From: Microcebus murinus
Taxonomy: Eukaryota; Chordata; Mammalia; Primates; Cheirogaleidae
Assembly: GCF_040939455.1 (NCBI RefSeq)
Contig: NC_134119.1
Span: 18,216,501-18,280,500 of the forward strand
Direction: 5' to 3'
Length of the DNA: 64,000 bases
Part shown: positions 46,690 to 62,689 of the stretch, in pieces
Layout of the letters: every line of letters starts with the position of its first letter
Numbering within the stretch: position 1 is the first letter of the stretch
Notes under the pieces: generated by a model
Told to the model about the DNA's origin: nothing
Databases searched by the model: none
The model's input: the letters and a program-made list of their open reading frames with translations, nothing else
Translations under genes and position numbers: made by a program

Positions 46690-47425
46690 AGATTTCTTAT
46701 TAGTTGCAAGAAAAAATGATAACTATATAATGGAGAAACCAGGCAATACCTTGACCTGGTGATCAAAATTAACTCTACCAATGAGTGGCAGATGGACAGT
46801 GTGTGCCTCTGGACACAACATCACTTGTGTAGTATTCCATCTGGAAGTGTATAACCTAAACCTAATCTTGGGAAAACATCAGACAGATTTAAAATGAGAA
46901 ACATTCATGAAGAAAGAAAAAAGGGACTATGTTCTTCAAAAAATGTCAATGTTATAAAACACAAAGGCTATGGAAATATTCCAAATTAAAAAATACTAAA
47001 GGGATTTGACAACTAAATGCAATAACTGGTCCTAAACTTGATATTATATGGGAAAAAATTCTATAATGCATTAGTAGGTCAATTTACAAAATTAGAATAT
47101 GGCTAGTAAAAAGTGTTGTATCATTGTTAAATTTACTGAAGTTGATAACTGAATTGTGATGTGTAGGGAAACATCTTTATTTTTAAAAAGTACACACTGA
47201 AGTATGTAGGGGTAAAGGGCCATAATATATGCAATACCTTCTCAGTGGTTCAGAAAAAAGTATGTGGATGGATGAATGGATTGATGGGTAGATAGCAAAT
47301 TACAAAGCAAATGAAGCAAATTGTTAACAGTTACACGAACCTTAGAAAAGGTTGTATAGATGTTCCATGAACTAATCTGTAATTTTTAAATTATTTTCAA
47401 ATAAAAAATTTTTTAAAAATATAAC
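46690..47425 (+). repeat. L1M (L1MC/MD-like) 3' end, sense
   Basis: CTGAAGTTGATAACTGAATTG, TACACACTGAAGTATGTAGG, GGTAAAGGGCCATAATATAT, CAGTGGTTCAGAAAAAAGTA and ATTATTTTCAAATAAAAAAT give the order of an L1MC/MD-type 3' UTR to its A-rich tail. Confidence 0.78.
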
Positions 47426-47438
47426 TCTTGGATATTAT

Positions 47439-47462
47439 GGCACATCTGATTAGTTCTTTGGG
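47439..47462 (+). repeat. First copy of a 24-bp direct repeat
   Basis: GGCACATCTGATTAGTTCTT plus TGGG. It recurs at 48356-48379 with one mismatch. A lemur Alu lies between the copies. Confidence 0.7.
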
Positions 47463-47563
47463 CCCTGCACTTAAAATGCAGTTCAAAAAATACCCACCCT
47501 TGGTTTGTAACTAGGTATGCATCATGAATGATAACATTCCCCAAAACTGTTGCCATATTCTCG

Positions 47564-47893
47564 TTTTTTTTTTTTTTTTGAGACAGAGTCTCGCTTTGTC
47601 GCCCAGGCTAGAGTGAGTGCCATGGCGTCAGCGTAGTTCACAGCAACCTCAAACTCCTGGGCTCAAGCGATCCTCCTGCCTCAGCCTCCCGAGTAGCTGG
47701 GACTACAGGCATGCGCCACTATGCCCGGCTAATTTTTTCTATATATTAGTTGGCCAATTAATTTCTTTCTATTTATAGTAGAGACGGGGTCTCACTCTTG
47801 CTCAGGCTGGTTTCGAACTCCTGACCTTGAGCAATCCGCCCGCCTCAGACTCCCAGAGTGCTAGGATTACAGGCGTGAGCCACCGCGCCTGGC
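47564..47893 (-). repeat. Lemur-type Alu SINE, antisense
   Basis: T run, GAGACAGAGTCTCGCTTTGT, TTAGTTGGCCAATTAATTTC (47747-47766) and the reversed left end GAGCCACCGCGCCTGGC. CCATATTCTCG is exact on both sides (47553-47563 and 47894-47904), continuing into T residues. Low divergence from the other lemur Alus here. Confidence 0.95.
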
Positions 47894-48094
47894 CCATATT
47901 CTCGTTTTGAGTTCCTGACTGGATTGACCAAAAAATATTCAGATAATAATATATCTCTTAAACATATTTTATAAACTCTTTCTATGGTAATAAGTCTGTT
48001 GTTTTCTAGCTGGATCTAAGAAAGGTTAAACTTTTTCATTATTAAGGTGCTGTCATATTAGGATGTCTTATAGAATATTGCCCAGCTTTTAGTT

Positions 48095-48240
48095 TTTATT
48101 TTTTCATTTACTCAACAAATATTTATTTGTGATGTTCCTTTGCCCTGTGTGTCAAGCACTGTGCCTTACTCTGACACATGGGAGTGAAACAGGACAGATA
48201 TTGCCCATGCCATTGTTTCCCTAATCCAGGAAAATCATAG
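48095..48240 (-). repeat. L2 3' end, antisense
   Basis: TTTACTCAACAAATATTTAT, TGTGTCAAGCACTGTGCCTT and GTGAAACAGGACAGATATTG read as the reverse of an L2 3' end. Confidence 0.7.
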
Positions 48241-48355
48241 GGCACTTGATGGTAACTCAGTGATGTTTACATTTTATTTTTAACATTTCCTTTTTTATGC
48301 AGTAAAGTCTTCTGAATAGGAAATTTCATGAGGTCCTGTCGAGGTTTCTATCCTT

Positions 48356-48379
48356 GGCATATCTGATTAGTTCTTTGGG
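48356..48379 (+). repeat. Second copy of a 24-bp direct repeat
   Basis: GGCATATCTGATTAGTTCTT plus TGGG, one mismatch from 47439-47462. Confidence 0.7.
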
Positions 48380-48399
48380 ACTTGGAGTTGAAATAAATA

Positions 48400-48545
48400 A
48401 GTATTGGTATAGTTGCAGCACCAGGAGGTTGGAGCTTGAGTTCTCCTCCACTTCTTGCACACTGTGAGACATGCTGTGACCACTCTGCCTCTCTCGATCT
48501 CAGAGGGCTCATGAGAACATGAGAATAAGAAATCCTTCCTTTGCT
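48400..48545 (-). repeat. MIR-like fragment, antisense
   Basis: GCTTGAGTTCTCCTCCACTT, GACATGCTGTGACCACTCTG and CTCTCGATCTCAGAGGGCTC resemble reversed MIR. Diverged. Confidence 0.45.
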
Positions 48546-49879
48546 GTAAGCCCTTTCTGGGGTTAGGTATGATAGGAAAAAGGAAACAAAATCTTATCTG
48601 TCAGAATACTGATGACTGGACCCCAGTAAGTCCTTGATGTTGCTTCAGAATTCCAAATTCAGCATTCCAAATTACATAAATATGTTGCCATTCTATTTTC
48701 AGTAGAATTTTTGTAGTTGCAATATAGTATCTACCATGTTCTACCATGTTTCGTCTTCATGAAGATGGTTCCCAGGACTTTAAAAAAATCTCAATAAATG
48801 TCTATTACAAGGAATAGCAAAGATACGATTTGTGAGAGCTTTTTGCTGGGCTTACCTTGCCTCTCAAAGCTGTAGGAGGAAGGCTTAAATATAAAACCAG
48901 GTTACACAAGAGGAAGTTATCTAAAGAAGTAAAAAAGAAACTTCCAATTCTAATTGGGATGAAGAAAGTCACAAGAGACAGTTGCGTCTACCCCCAATAA
49001 TGAGAGTGAACTATATAAACTATAAAATCATAGATGTCAAAAAATTATCCAGAGAACTGAATATATATATAGAAAAACCTAAGTGAACTAAATTCCAGAA
49101 AGAGACAAGCTCTTTCTTGGAGACAAAATACTCCTGACTGTTCATTCCTTGGCAGAGCATCAGGAGGAGTGAAACTGACATAGATGGATATAAAGAAAAA
49201 CTAGCCAAACTTTTAATGAACTCTTTATGGCCACATGTGAGCTGGTGTGACAGATTAAAATCTTAGAAGCTTCAGTCACAGGATGAGTCTTGCACTCACC
49301 ACTAGTTTTTTCCTATGAAGCCTTCACTAAGTGGCAGCACACCAAAGGCCTGGAGCAAAGCACCCTGAGTGATTCATTAAGGTACATGTGATTTTTCACC
49401 AAGTACATGGCAATAGCCAAAAAAAGACTGGAAGGAAAGCAAGAGAACTAAAAGACAACTCCCTTAAAAATAGGGGCCCTCTATCAAGTGCAAGACAGTT
49501 GCAGTAGAAGACTGGGATAAAGTAAAAGAGATAAAAAGAAACTTCTTCCACCCTCAAAGTATACAGGACCTTTATCAAGGGCAAGGCAGTGTACTACTAA
49601 AGGCTGTTGCCAGAGTAGCAGGGCACAATAATCTTGGGGAGGTTACAAAGAGCAAAAAGAACACCTTAGCAATCCAGAAAGCTGGTGGTTGGGGCATCAA
49701 AGAGAACTCTCCCATAGTTAGAATGCTGGTGGCAGGACTATAAGAATAGAGAAGTCTCCAGAGTCTCACTAAGCTTTAATTGAGGGATATTCCTGATCCA
49801 GATTTTAAAACATTAGCAAATAGTGAACAGAATCTAAAACTGCCACAAAGCTCAGAACTAGCTCAACTATATATTAGAT
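48546..49879. other. Non-coding, mostly unrecognised
   Basis: AT-rich sequence; it may include more of the 5' part of the L1M that is clear from about 49880. No supported exon. Confidence 0.4.
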
Positions 49880-53795
<3,916 letters not shown>

Positions 53796-53804
53796 ATCAG
53801 TACA

Positions 53805-54485
53805 ATTAACTGTATTACCAAAATAAAGGAGACAACCCGTATATTCATCTTGATGCCATATGATCATCCCAACTTCCATTAATGATAAAAAACCTCAAAA
53901 TGCCAGTAATCTGAGAAAAATTTCTCAATATGATATAGGGCATCCTCTATCAAAAAGCTACAGCTATAAAATTATACTAATCAGTGAAACACTGAACCAC
54001 TTTCTTTCTAATGCCAAGAAACAGCAAAAGGTCTGTCCACTCATCACTTCTATTCACTATTTTACTGGAATGTCTAACCAGTACAATAAAATAAATGAAA
54101 TAAAAGACAAAAATTGGGAAAGAAGTAGTAAAAACTGTAGGTATTCTCAGTTGAGGTGGAATAAATGTAATAAATGATGTGCAAGACCTGTCCCCTGACA
54201 ACTACAAAGCCTTCCTGAGAGAAATAAAAGAAAAATAAATGGAGAAATATGTCGCGTTCGTGGATTGAAAACCCTAGTAATCTAAAAGTCGTTCTTTCCA
54301 AATTAAGCCATAGATTCAAAGTCATCCCAATTAAAATTCTTATCAAATTGATAGGCTTGTTTTATAACTTATATGGAAATCCAGAGGACCTAGAATTACA
54401 AACATCAACTTTAAAAAAGATAACAGTTAGAGGGTTTACACTACCAGACTTTAAGACTGACCAAAAATCTACTATAATCAAAGCA
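53805..54485 (+). repeat. L1 ORF2 C-terminal part, sense
   Basis: CTACAGCTATAAAATTATAC, CATCACTTCTATTCACTATTT, GCCATAGATTCAAAGTCATC, CCAATTAAAATTCTTATCAA and ACACTACCAGACTTTAAGAC follow the L1 ORF2 region after the reverse transcriptase. The 132-codon frame at 54249-54647 starts in this L1 text and is not an independent gene. It starts directly after the previous L1 tail, so a second insertion or rearranged copy. Confidence 0.75.
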
Positions 54486-55659
54486 GTGTTCCTTGACAAA
54501 AGAGAAAACCCTAAAGGCAATGTATCGGAAGCTTTGAAATCAGCAGGAATACCATGTCACTCTTCTGCAATTTCACAGCATTCTAAGGGAAGGAAATCAC
54601 CAGATGTGTTGATGCAGCAGGGTTCACCAGACACTAGAAATTATTAAAACATTATCCTGGAAATACAGATGAAAACTTGTATCAAAGAGAAATTGAATTT
54701 GTCCATTGTGGGGGTCCAGAATAATCACTGGCAATGTGGATGCTCTGTGTCATCAGATGAAATAATTGTCTTTATAATAAAGACTTCCAAAATGAGAAAT
54801 TATATATTTATAACTTTAATAAAAATATTCTCTTGAAAAATGAAAGAGAAAATGTAGATGGACACCTGTATCTCCTAATGTATGTGTCTTAGACAGCTTC
54901 TTCACAGGCTTACCTAATTGTTGTGTACTTTAAACTTTAAGAATATATTTTTAAATGTTAGCCTCTTAATTTACGCTTGATTATCAAGTATTACCCGTGT
55001 TGAAATAGCAGAAGCACACAATGTCTAGTAAACTATCATAGATATCCCATAACTTCACTTTTCTTTCAGTCTGTTTAGGGGTGGGAAGAATTTATCAGGC
55101 AGAATTGCTGCTTTAGGGAAGTGATTATTTTGAAATTGGATGAGGATTAATGAAATAACGACACTGTTACTTGTTCTTAATTCTCTAACTTTTTAAAAAT
55201 TCATATGGTTATAGGGATACTGGCTTAAAAAGGGTATCCGGAATAAGGATAAAAATATAACCAAGGTAAAACAGGTGACTTTGTGTCATTGAGATGAGAG
55301 ATAATGCAAAAGATTATTTGCAACCTATAGTCAGAAAAAAAATGTTAAAGAGTATAAATGAAAAATAAATTAAGAAATCAAAATAGATGCAGGATAGGAA
55401 TAAATGTTTGACTAGAAATAGCAGTTTATTATGTTTGAGGGATGCTAAAAAGTTTTTTATTCTTTGATTTATTTTATCTTTTTGGATGTGATTATGTATG
55501 CAAATCTTGATGACTTTTAACTTTCTCAAACTTAATGTTTGAAAGCCTTATAAAATCCTAAATATTTACCTAAATAAAGCAATTTATAAAACTCGAATTA
55601 GGTCTTCCTGTGCCAAGGGTAAAGCCTCACCAAGCTAAATGAAAATAATTTCCATACCT
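54486..55659. other. Non-coding, unassigned
   Basis: No recognised repeat. The part 54486-54790 has an open frame ending SPDTRNY and later AATAAAGACTTCC, but no splice or retrocopy signature such as a poly-A plus duplication. Confidence 0.4.
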
Positions 55660-55965
55660 TTACAAAAACCAAAAACATGTTGAGGGAATGAAGCCAGACA
55701 CAAAAATGGACTTACTGAATTATTCCATTTATATGAAGTTCAAGAACTGACAAAACTGAGCTGTGATGATAGACATTTAAAAGTGATTGCTTCAGGAAAG
55801 GAACATGAGGGAATTTGGGGGGAAATAGAAATGTTTTGTGTAGAAAATTTTTATTTAGGGTTTGGTTTCATAGGTATACAAATTGCTAAAAGTCATCAAA
55901 CTCTTAACATCACTGCCCTTTCTTGTGTGTAAATTGTATCTCTGCTTTTTGAAATTCTAAAAAAA
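55660..55965 (+). repeat. L1M 3' end, sense
   Basis: AATGAAGCCAGACACAAAAA, TTCCATTTATATGAAGTTCA, AGAACTGACAAAACTGAGC, TTTCATAGGTATACAAATTG and GTGTGTAAATTGTATCTCTG follow an L1MC-like 3' UTR. It ends in an A run then G run at 55959-55975. Confidence 0.75.
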
Positions 55966-56009
55966 GGGGGGGGGTATTAGCAAGACTATTTTTAAGTAGG
56001 CAGTGTCAT

Positions 56010-56175
56010 GTGATGATGGACTGAATGGACTTTGGAGTTAGTCAGACTTGGATTGCCATCCTGAAGCCCCTGCTTTATAATCTGGGACAGGTTGCAACTT
56101 TGACCCTTAGTTTCCTCATCTTTAAAATGAGAGTGCTACTGATGCTTTGATAGCATTCTAAAAATTAATTGAATA
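56010..56175 (-). repeat. MIR SINE, antisense
   Basis: GGACTTTGGAGTTAGTCAGA, CTTGGATTGCCATCCTGAAG, CTTAGTTTCCTCATCTTTAA and AATGAGAGTGCTACTGATGC match reversed MIR. Confidence 0.75.
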
Positions 56176-58369
56176 ATATGTGAAGTGCATATGATAGATG
56201 CTGCATTAGTTATGATAGGTGAGGATAATGATAGTAGTAGTGGTAGAGAGGAAGGTAATGGTGGAAGTTATAGAGAATCTCTCAGGGCCATCACACTACA
56301 CAGCTCCATAGGACTCATATACACTGCAGTTATGTTCCCAAAGGTGCCATTTACATTAACTATGACAAGAGTGATACTGTCTAAATTTTCACCCTGTTTC
56401 CCTGGTGGAGATAGTAGTGATTATTACATTTTGACAAGATATAATCCTAACTTGTAAATGTAAACCAATTGACAAGTGAATTTAGAGATTCCAAAGCAGG
56501 GAAAAGAAATTGAAGCTACAAAAATAGATGCTCCTCCTCCAACCTTGCAATTCAAGCCAATATGGTGGTAATCAGGCAGTACTTTCACAAAGCTGTCTGA
56601 TTGGAGGGGATACAGTGAGGATAGCTAATGGGTGCAAAAATATAGTTAGAATGAATAAGATCTAGTATTTGATAGCACAGCAGAGTGACTATTGCCAACC
56701 ATTTTATAATATGTAATATTTTAAAATATCTAAAAGAGTGGAATTGGAATGTTCCTAATACTATGAAATGATAAGTGTTTGAAGTGATGGATACTCCAAT
56801 TCCCCTGATTTGGTCATTAAACATTATATGCTTGTATCCAAATATTACATGTTCCCCATAAATATATATACTTATTATGTGCTCATAATAATTAACAGTA
56901 AAAATTGTTTTAAAATCTCTCTTGTGTAAACTTTGAACATAAGGAGTCTTCTTGTATTCCACTGAGCACTGGACAGTGGAGTGCCTATGGGTGTGTTGAC
57001 CATGAATTCCTTAAAAGAGACTTCAGTTCTGTGATAGTGGCCAGTGACATTTAGCCACTGAATGGATATATTGGACCACATGGATTAATTGGACCATATT
57101 ATAGATTTATCAAGAGCCTCCTAGACTAGATACAAGACAACCTTAGTCTAAACCAAATTTTAACTGCTCTTGATAATCTAGTTCTCATTATTATCCAATA
57201 ACTGAAGGTGTCTGATCTCTGGCAGGAAACCAAATACCTTGGGATGGTAGTTTAGGTGCCACTAATAAGCTATGTACTAAGAAAATATCCCAGGCAGCTA
57301 AATTTGGCAAGCACACTTATGAACCTCAGGAAAAGTGGCTAATCAGTGATTTTACTTGTACCTTTTAAGTTTGCCCAGAATTTCAAATGTAGAAAATTGT
57401 GTTTCTTTTCCATGCTCTTAGGGATGCCAGGATGATCCCATTGGGTCTATTTAGAAAGTTAGAAGCTTCTTTAGACAAACAGAAGATTGAATGTGTGAAA
57501 AACAAACTTTAAGACAGAAGTTTTCTCAACCTCAAGTTAATTTCGAAGAGTAGTTGGTATTTTTATTTTTGCCTAATTGGTCTTACACCATCAATTTCTT
57601 ACAAATGATTCATTCGACATTGCTCCAAGCAGTAAATAGAATAACCACAAAGAGGGAATTTACTGTGTTGGCAAGAGCATAAATCTTCTCAGAGGTATGA
57701 GCCATATTTATTCAAATAATTCTCATTTTAATCATCGTGTAGTGTTAGATTCTTGCAAAGATAAATGTCTATTACATGGACTTGTAGACCCCTCTGTGTT
57801 AGTTTAAATAAAGTGAATAAACTTTTTTTCTTTTTTGGTTATAGCAATTTGAAAAGTAATAAAAACAATAATTTCTTTATGTCTACATTGTTGCATAGTT
57901 ATCAGTCACAGATGTGAACACTTTATAGCGTTATGTTGTTACTTTCTACCACCCAACCTTTTAGGACAATATGTGTCTTCTCAAGCAGACTCCTGGCTGC
58001 TGTTTAATAGGACATATAACTATGTCATGTAAATGAGGAGAGAAATGTACTTAAAAATGATTGACCTTATTACCCACAGTGAGTGAGTAATGATTACATA
58101 TAGTGTTTTCTTTCCTTTGGTTGGAAAGCAATAGACAAATGAAGAAAGGAATCTTCTCTTGTTTTTTTTTTTTTAATCTCAAGACAAAAAAGGCTATGAT
58201 CTTGGTCATATCATTCTTTTTGCTAACTTCCTAACTTAAAATACGGTATTGGTTTCTATGATTGTAAATATTGAGGATCCCTTGTTGATTTTATGTTATA
58301 ACAACTTTTATTACATCATTTTATTAAATAGGTGAGTGACAGGAATGGAGTCTACTAGGCATATATTAT

Positions 58370-58440
58370 ATGTGGAGATATTAATGGCAACACAGGGCCG
58401 AGCAAATAGTAGGCATTTGGTAGATGCCTCTTTAATGAAT
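58370..58440 (+). repeat. L2 3' end fragment, sense
   Basis: CACAGGGCCGAGCAAATAGT, AGGCATTTGGTAGATGCC and TTTAATGAATGAGTG follow the last bases of L2. Confidence 0.55.
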
Positions 58441-59188
58441 GAGTGCATTTTGAGGTTTAGGGTAGAACTTTGAGCCAGGATGGTTGTTTGGATACAACAT
58501 TTTGTTCCACTATCCTTCCTTCCCATTAATCACCAGTTTGAGATAAAAAGCTGGATTCATCAAATCAGCTTTTAAAAAAATAAAATTTACATAAAATACA
58601 AATTTTACATAAAAATTTTACACCAGAGTTAAACATTTTAACTTTTATATAAAAATATGATTTTTTGTCCTGATTTCTTTTCTCCTATAAGAGCAGAAGA
58701 TTTGACAACACTGGTTCCCACTTTCTATATGGCAGTGATGATTGGAACCAAATAGTAGCCATCCTGTTTGGTGAGGCATGGACAATGCACTTTGACAGCC
58801 CTACACCTGGCCTGTTTCATAGACATTTGAGACTGACCCGTGTTATAGGTTTTAAACCCTAAGCCAAGTCTATCTGATAGCATACATTTTCATTTCAGTA
58901 CCATTCATTCAAATAATATAGTTTCTGTCTTTTGAAAAGTCTTCTTCCTAGAGTGTTCATTCTGTGTAATCCTAAGGATTAAAATTCTTTTATGATAGTT
59001 ACAACGTATAACTTTTATCTTCTGTAAGTAAAGCAATACTATAAATTGCAAAAACTTAACATTTTAGTGTTAACTAATTGAGACATTTGGCTATGGTTGA
59101 GCTATTCTCTCTATTTACATTCCTTTCAAATACTTCTGGATGCAATAAGTGGTAGGTACTGACAATTTACTTTTATGCTCTGGAGCTG

Positions 59189-59238
59189 TCATCACTGTAC
59201 TGTACATGCTTGGGCTGTACCGTGTACTGCAGTGATGA
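59189..59238. other. Small imperfect hairpin
   Basis: TCATCACTG (59189-59197) pairs perfectly with CAGTGATGA (59230-59238). Inner GTACA and TGTAC segments extend the stem across a bulge and leave a short loop around TGCTTGGGC. The outer flanks do not pair well. A miRNA-like shape is possible, but chance is not excluded. Confidence 0.35.
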
Positions 59239-59949
59239 AAGGGTAAAAAGAAACTTAATTTAGGATGACAGTTGTATTAACACTGTGCTATTAGGAAATG
59301 TTCACAGAACTTGGAAATAACTTTTTCTTCACTGGAAAATAGAAAGTTAGTGTTATTTTAAAAGTAACAAATGAAAAGCCCAATAATTCCCTAATTTCTT
59401 CCATTGATGGCTCTTGTGGATATTATAGTAAAATTTTGAACAGCTAGAACCTAATAACTGCACTGCTCCATTAATAATGTTTATGATATGTATTTTTAGG
59501 ACAAAAATGAAAGATCTTGGCTAAACAACCTCTTTATAGGCGGTTAGTTATAAGACCCACTAGTCTCTGAATAGCAAATCCCAAATTCCTACAAACTTCC
59601 AAGCTCCATGGTCAGACAGAAAGGCCTGGTCCTTCAAATGATGAACTCAGCTATGACAAGTTCCTAAATCTAGTAATTTATGTTTTTTTGTTCTGTTTCA
59701 GCAGGCCATATTTGGGGAAAAATACAATATTTTCACCCTCAGAGATGACAAAAATGCATTTTTTCTTAATGTCAGTTAACCAATATTAGAGTTGATCATG
59801 GATACATTACCGTGGCTAGTAATGACTGAGTAGGAAGGAAGCCTCAATTACTTAGCTTTTGGATTTTAGTTATTAAAAATTTCAGTTTACTTACGAGTCA
59901 AAGTGTGATACAACACAATATCTCATTTTTAAACAATTTCTTTATTAAA

Positions 59950-61680
59950 CGAATACTAGTGGGTCCTTCTATATTCAGGTACTTTTCTGAGGACATAATA
60001 GTGAACAAAACAGACGAGAATCCCTATACTTGTGGGCTTACATAGTAGCAGGGGAAATAAACAGGATAAGCAAGGAATATACTATGTGCTGAAAAGAGAC
60101 CTGAACCTGAGGAAGGGATTGGGAAGTATAGGGGCTCCAGTGTTAGGTAGGCCTCATTGAGAAGGCGTTATTATAGTAAAGTCTTAGAAGTTTATGGGAA
60201 CAAGGCAAGAACATTCCGAGCACAGGGTATAGCAAGTTCAAGGCCTCTCAAGTAGGAGTGTACCTGGTGTATTGGAGGAACAGTGAGAAGACCAGTCTTA
60301 GTGGGTCAGAGTAGGCGATGGAGGGCCAGATAGATCATGGATCATGTACTTTCTTATAGGCCACTGTCAGCATTTTGGCTTTTCCTCTGAAATGGGAGCC
60401 AGTGGAGGGTAATGAGCAGAGGAGTGACATGATCTGACTTACATGTTAAGAAGTGACTGCAGCAGATGAAAGGGAGGCAGGGTGGAAGGTTGTTGCCACA
60501 GAGGTGAGTTATTATAATGACTTGGATTAGAGCATTAGCCATACAGGTGGTAAGAAGCTGTTGCCTTCTGTGTGTGTTTTAAGATAGAACCAGCAGGATT
60601 TGCTTATGGATTGGATAGAGATATGAGAGAAATAGAAAAGGCAATGGTGAGTCCTAAGATTCTAGCCTAAACGGAAGAATGGAGTGGACAATTCACTGAG
60701 GAAAAAGGTGAAAGGAGAGGAAGAAGACTTGAGAGGAAGTAGCAGGAGCTCAGTTTTGGACATCTTAATTCTGATACCTGTTAGGTATCAAATGGGGATG
60801 TCCAGTAGGTAGTTGCATATATGTGTCTAGAGTTCAGAAAGAGGACTAAACTGTAGATATATATTTGATAATCTCAGCATATAAATGCTTTCTTAAAGTT
60901 GTAAGATGGGATATGGTAACCAAGGGAATGAACACAGGAGAAAAGATCCACAAGGAACTCCTTCAGTTATAAGTTGGTGAACCAGCCAAGGAGACTGAGA
61001 AATTATGGTCATAGAGGTCAGAGAACCAAGTGAGTGCTGTGTCCTAAAAACCATGGGGAAATGAAATGTATCAAGGTGAAGCGGGTGATCTACTTTATGA
61101 GATGCTGTTGCTGGGCCTCTTGAAATTAGGTCCAAGGACAGGCCATTGGATATAGCATTGGAAGTCATTGCTTATCTTTATGAGAGGGGTTTTAGTGGAG
61201 TGGTCAAGACAAAAATCTAATTGTAGAGGGTTTTAAGAGAAAATAGAAGGAAAGAATTTGAGATAATAAATGTAGAGAACTTTTTTTTTTTTTTTTTGGA
61301 GACAGAGTCTCACTTTGTTGTCCAGGCTAGAGTGAGTGCCATGGCGTCAACCTAGCTCACAGCAACCTCATGCTCCTGGGCTCAAGCGATCCTACTGCCT
61401 CAGCCTCCCAAGTAGCTGGGACTACAGGCATGCGCCACCATGCCCGGCTAATTTTTTCTATATATATTAGTTGGCCAATTAATTTCTTTCTATTTATAGT
61501 AGAGATGGGGTCTCGCTCTTGCTCAGGTTGGTTTCGAACTCCTGAACTCAAACGATCCGCCCACCTTGGCCTCCCAGAGATCTAGGAGGCGTGAGCCACC
61601 GCGCCTGGCTAGTGTAGAGAACTTTTTAAAGAACCATAAATGGAAGTAAAGAAATGGAGTTGGTAGCTGGATGAGAAGGT
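59950..61680 (-). repeat. L2-like old repeat, antisense, interrupted by a lemur Alu
   Basis: GAACAAAACAGACGAGAATCC, GGCAAGAACATTCCGAGCAC, GGGTATAGCAAGTTCAAGGC, GGAGTGACATGATCTGACTT, CTCAGTTTTGGACATCTTAA and GGAACTCCTTCAGTTATAAG occur in the order of a long purine-rich mammalian repeat that begins as the reverse of an L2 3' end. The text resumes after the Alu at 61628 (AGAAATGGAGTTGGTAGCTG). The family name for the inner part is inferred. Confidence 0.6.
61281..61612 (-). repeat. Lemur-type Alu SINE, antisense
   Basis: T run, GAGACAGAGTCTCACTTTGT, TTAGTTGGCCAATTAATTTC (61468-61487) and the reversed left end GTGAGCCACCGCGCCTGGC. The target duplication TGTAGAGAACTTTTT is exact (61271-61285 and 61613-61627). 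About 10 bp are missing near 61580-61590 compared with the other copies. Confidence 0.95.
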
Positions 61681-61996
61681 GAGTCTAGAGAGTTACTATT
61701 CTTACCTCAATTTTCAGTGCAACCAGATGCTTCATTTTATGTCTAAAACGTTTCACAGACATTTTTCTTCAAAATGAGTAGAAGAAAAGTAGTCTAACTC
61801 TAGAGTCCTGGGATACTTCAACATTTAGTGGTTGGGGAAGTCAAGAAGAACCAGCAAAGGTTTAGAGTGGAGTAAAAAGAAATTTTCAGCACATTCTTTG
61901 TAGTAGTTTTGGGAGCAGCTGATATTAAAGGAAGGCATTCCTTGATATTTGGGATGAACTGATGTAAGCAAAGTAACCCACTTTTCTTGACTGTAG

Positions 61997-62062
61997 GATA
62001 TCTGAACCTTTCTGTGCTCACATGCCTGTCTAGCTCTAAGAACTGTGGAGTAAAGTGGAGTG
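61997..62062 (+). other. Exon-like segment, doubtful
   Basis: Acceptor CCCACTTTTCTTGACTGTAG ends at 61996 and donor GTAAGT starts at 62063. The 66-bp segment is open in one frame only (YLNLSVLTCLSSSKNCGVKW), entering with 2 bases. Exon B leaves in phase 0, and joining B directly to this segment gives a stop after two codons. So it is either a false exon, needs another exon between, or is a poison exon. Confidence 0.2.
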
Positions 62063-62689
62063 GTAAGTTTGCAGGGTTTTTCTGGCATTTGCCCGTGCTC
62101 CTTTTTTTTTTTCTTAAAAAAAAAAAAACAAGAGCACCACCCAGGACCTTGCAGAAGTCAGCTTGGAAAATGCTGCTACCTAGGTTTCAGTGCCTTAACA
62201 GTTCTTTGGCGTTGCATAGGTCTGATCAATAAGAAGTCAGGAAGCATATGATTTTGACAAGGAGAACTTTCTTCAAAGAGTTTCTTGGTGGTTTTTATTT
62301 TTACCCTTCCCAAATTCCTCACTGACAGATCAACTGAGATTCTCAGGAAATAGTCCATTATATAAATGTAGTAGTTTCACTTTTTATGATAGTTTAAACA
62401 TTAGCCTTTCATTTCTTTTCAAATACAAGATGCTCTTTTCAGGCTACAGTAAAGTTCATGTTATCTGGCAGCTTACCAACCAGAGGACTATAACTGACAT
62501 TTTGAATTTTCACCCAGCGCAAATCATTGGGGTATTGAAGCCTCCCTACCAAGTTCCCTGTGAAGAGGGAACTGGGCTGTCTTTAGCAAGAAATGGTGGC
62601 CCAGACCCTTTCCTTACAAACCCAAATAGCAACTCTCAGCAGTAAAATCCTCAGGAGTAAAACTGTCAGAATCAGAAAGAACCCTGAAT

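Larger units (their letters stand above)
56176..59949. other. AT-rich non-coding stretch, few repeats
   Basis: No supported exon. An L2 tail fragment lies at 58370-58440 and a small hairpin at 59189-59238. Otherwise no named repeat. Open frames here are short and without motifs. Confidence 0.45.

Noticed and set aside
54249..54647. 132-codon plus-strand open frame as a gene
   Set aside because: Its first part is L1 ORF2 text, and no start context or splice signal supports an independent gene.
62438..62520. Possible exon after CTCTTTTCAG
   Set aside because: The donor side (GTATTG) is weak and the frame phase does not follow exon B without a stop.
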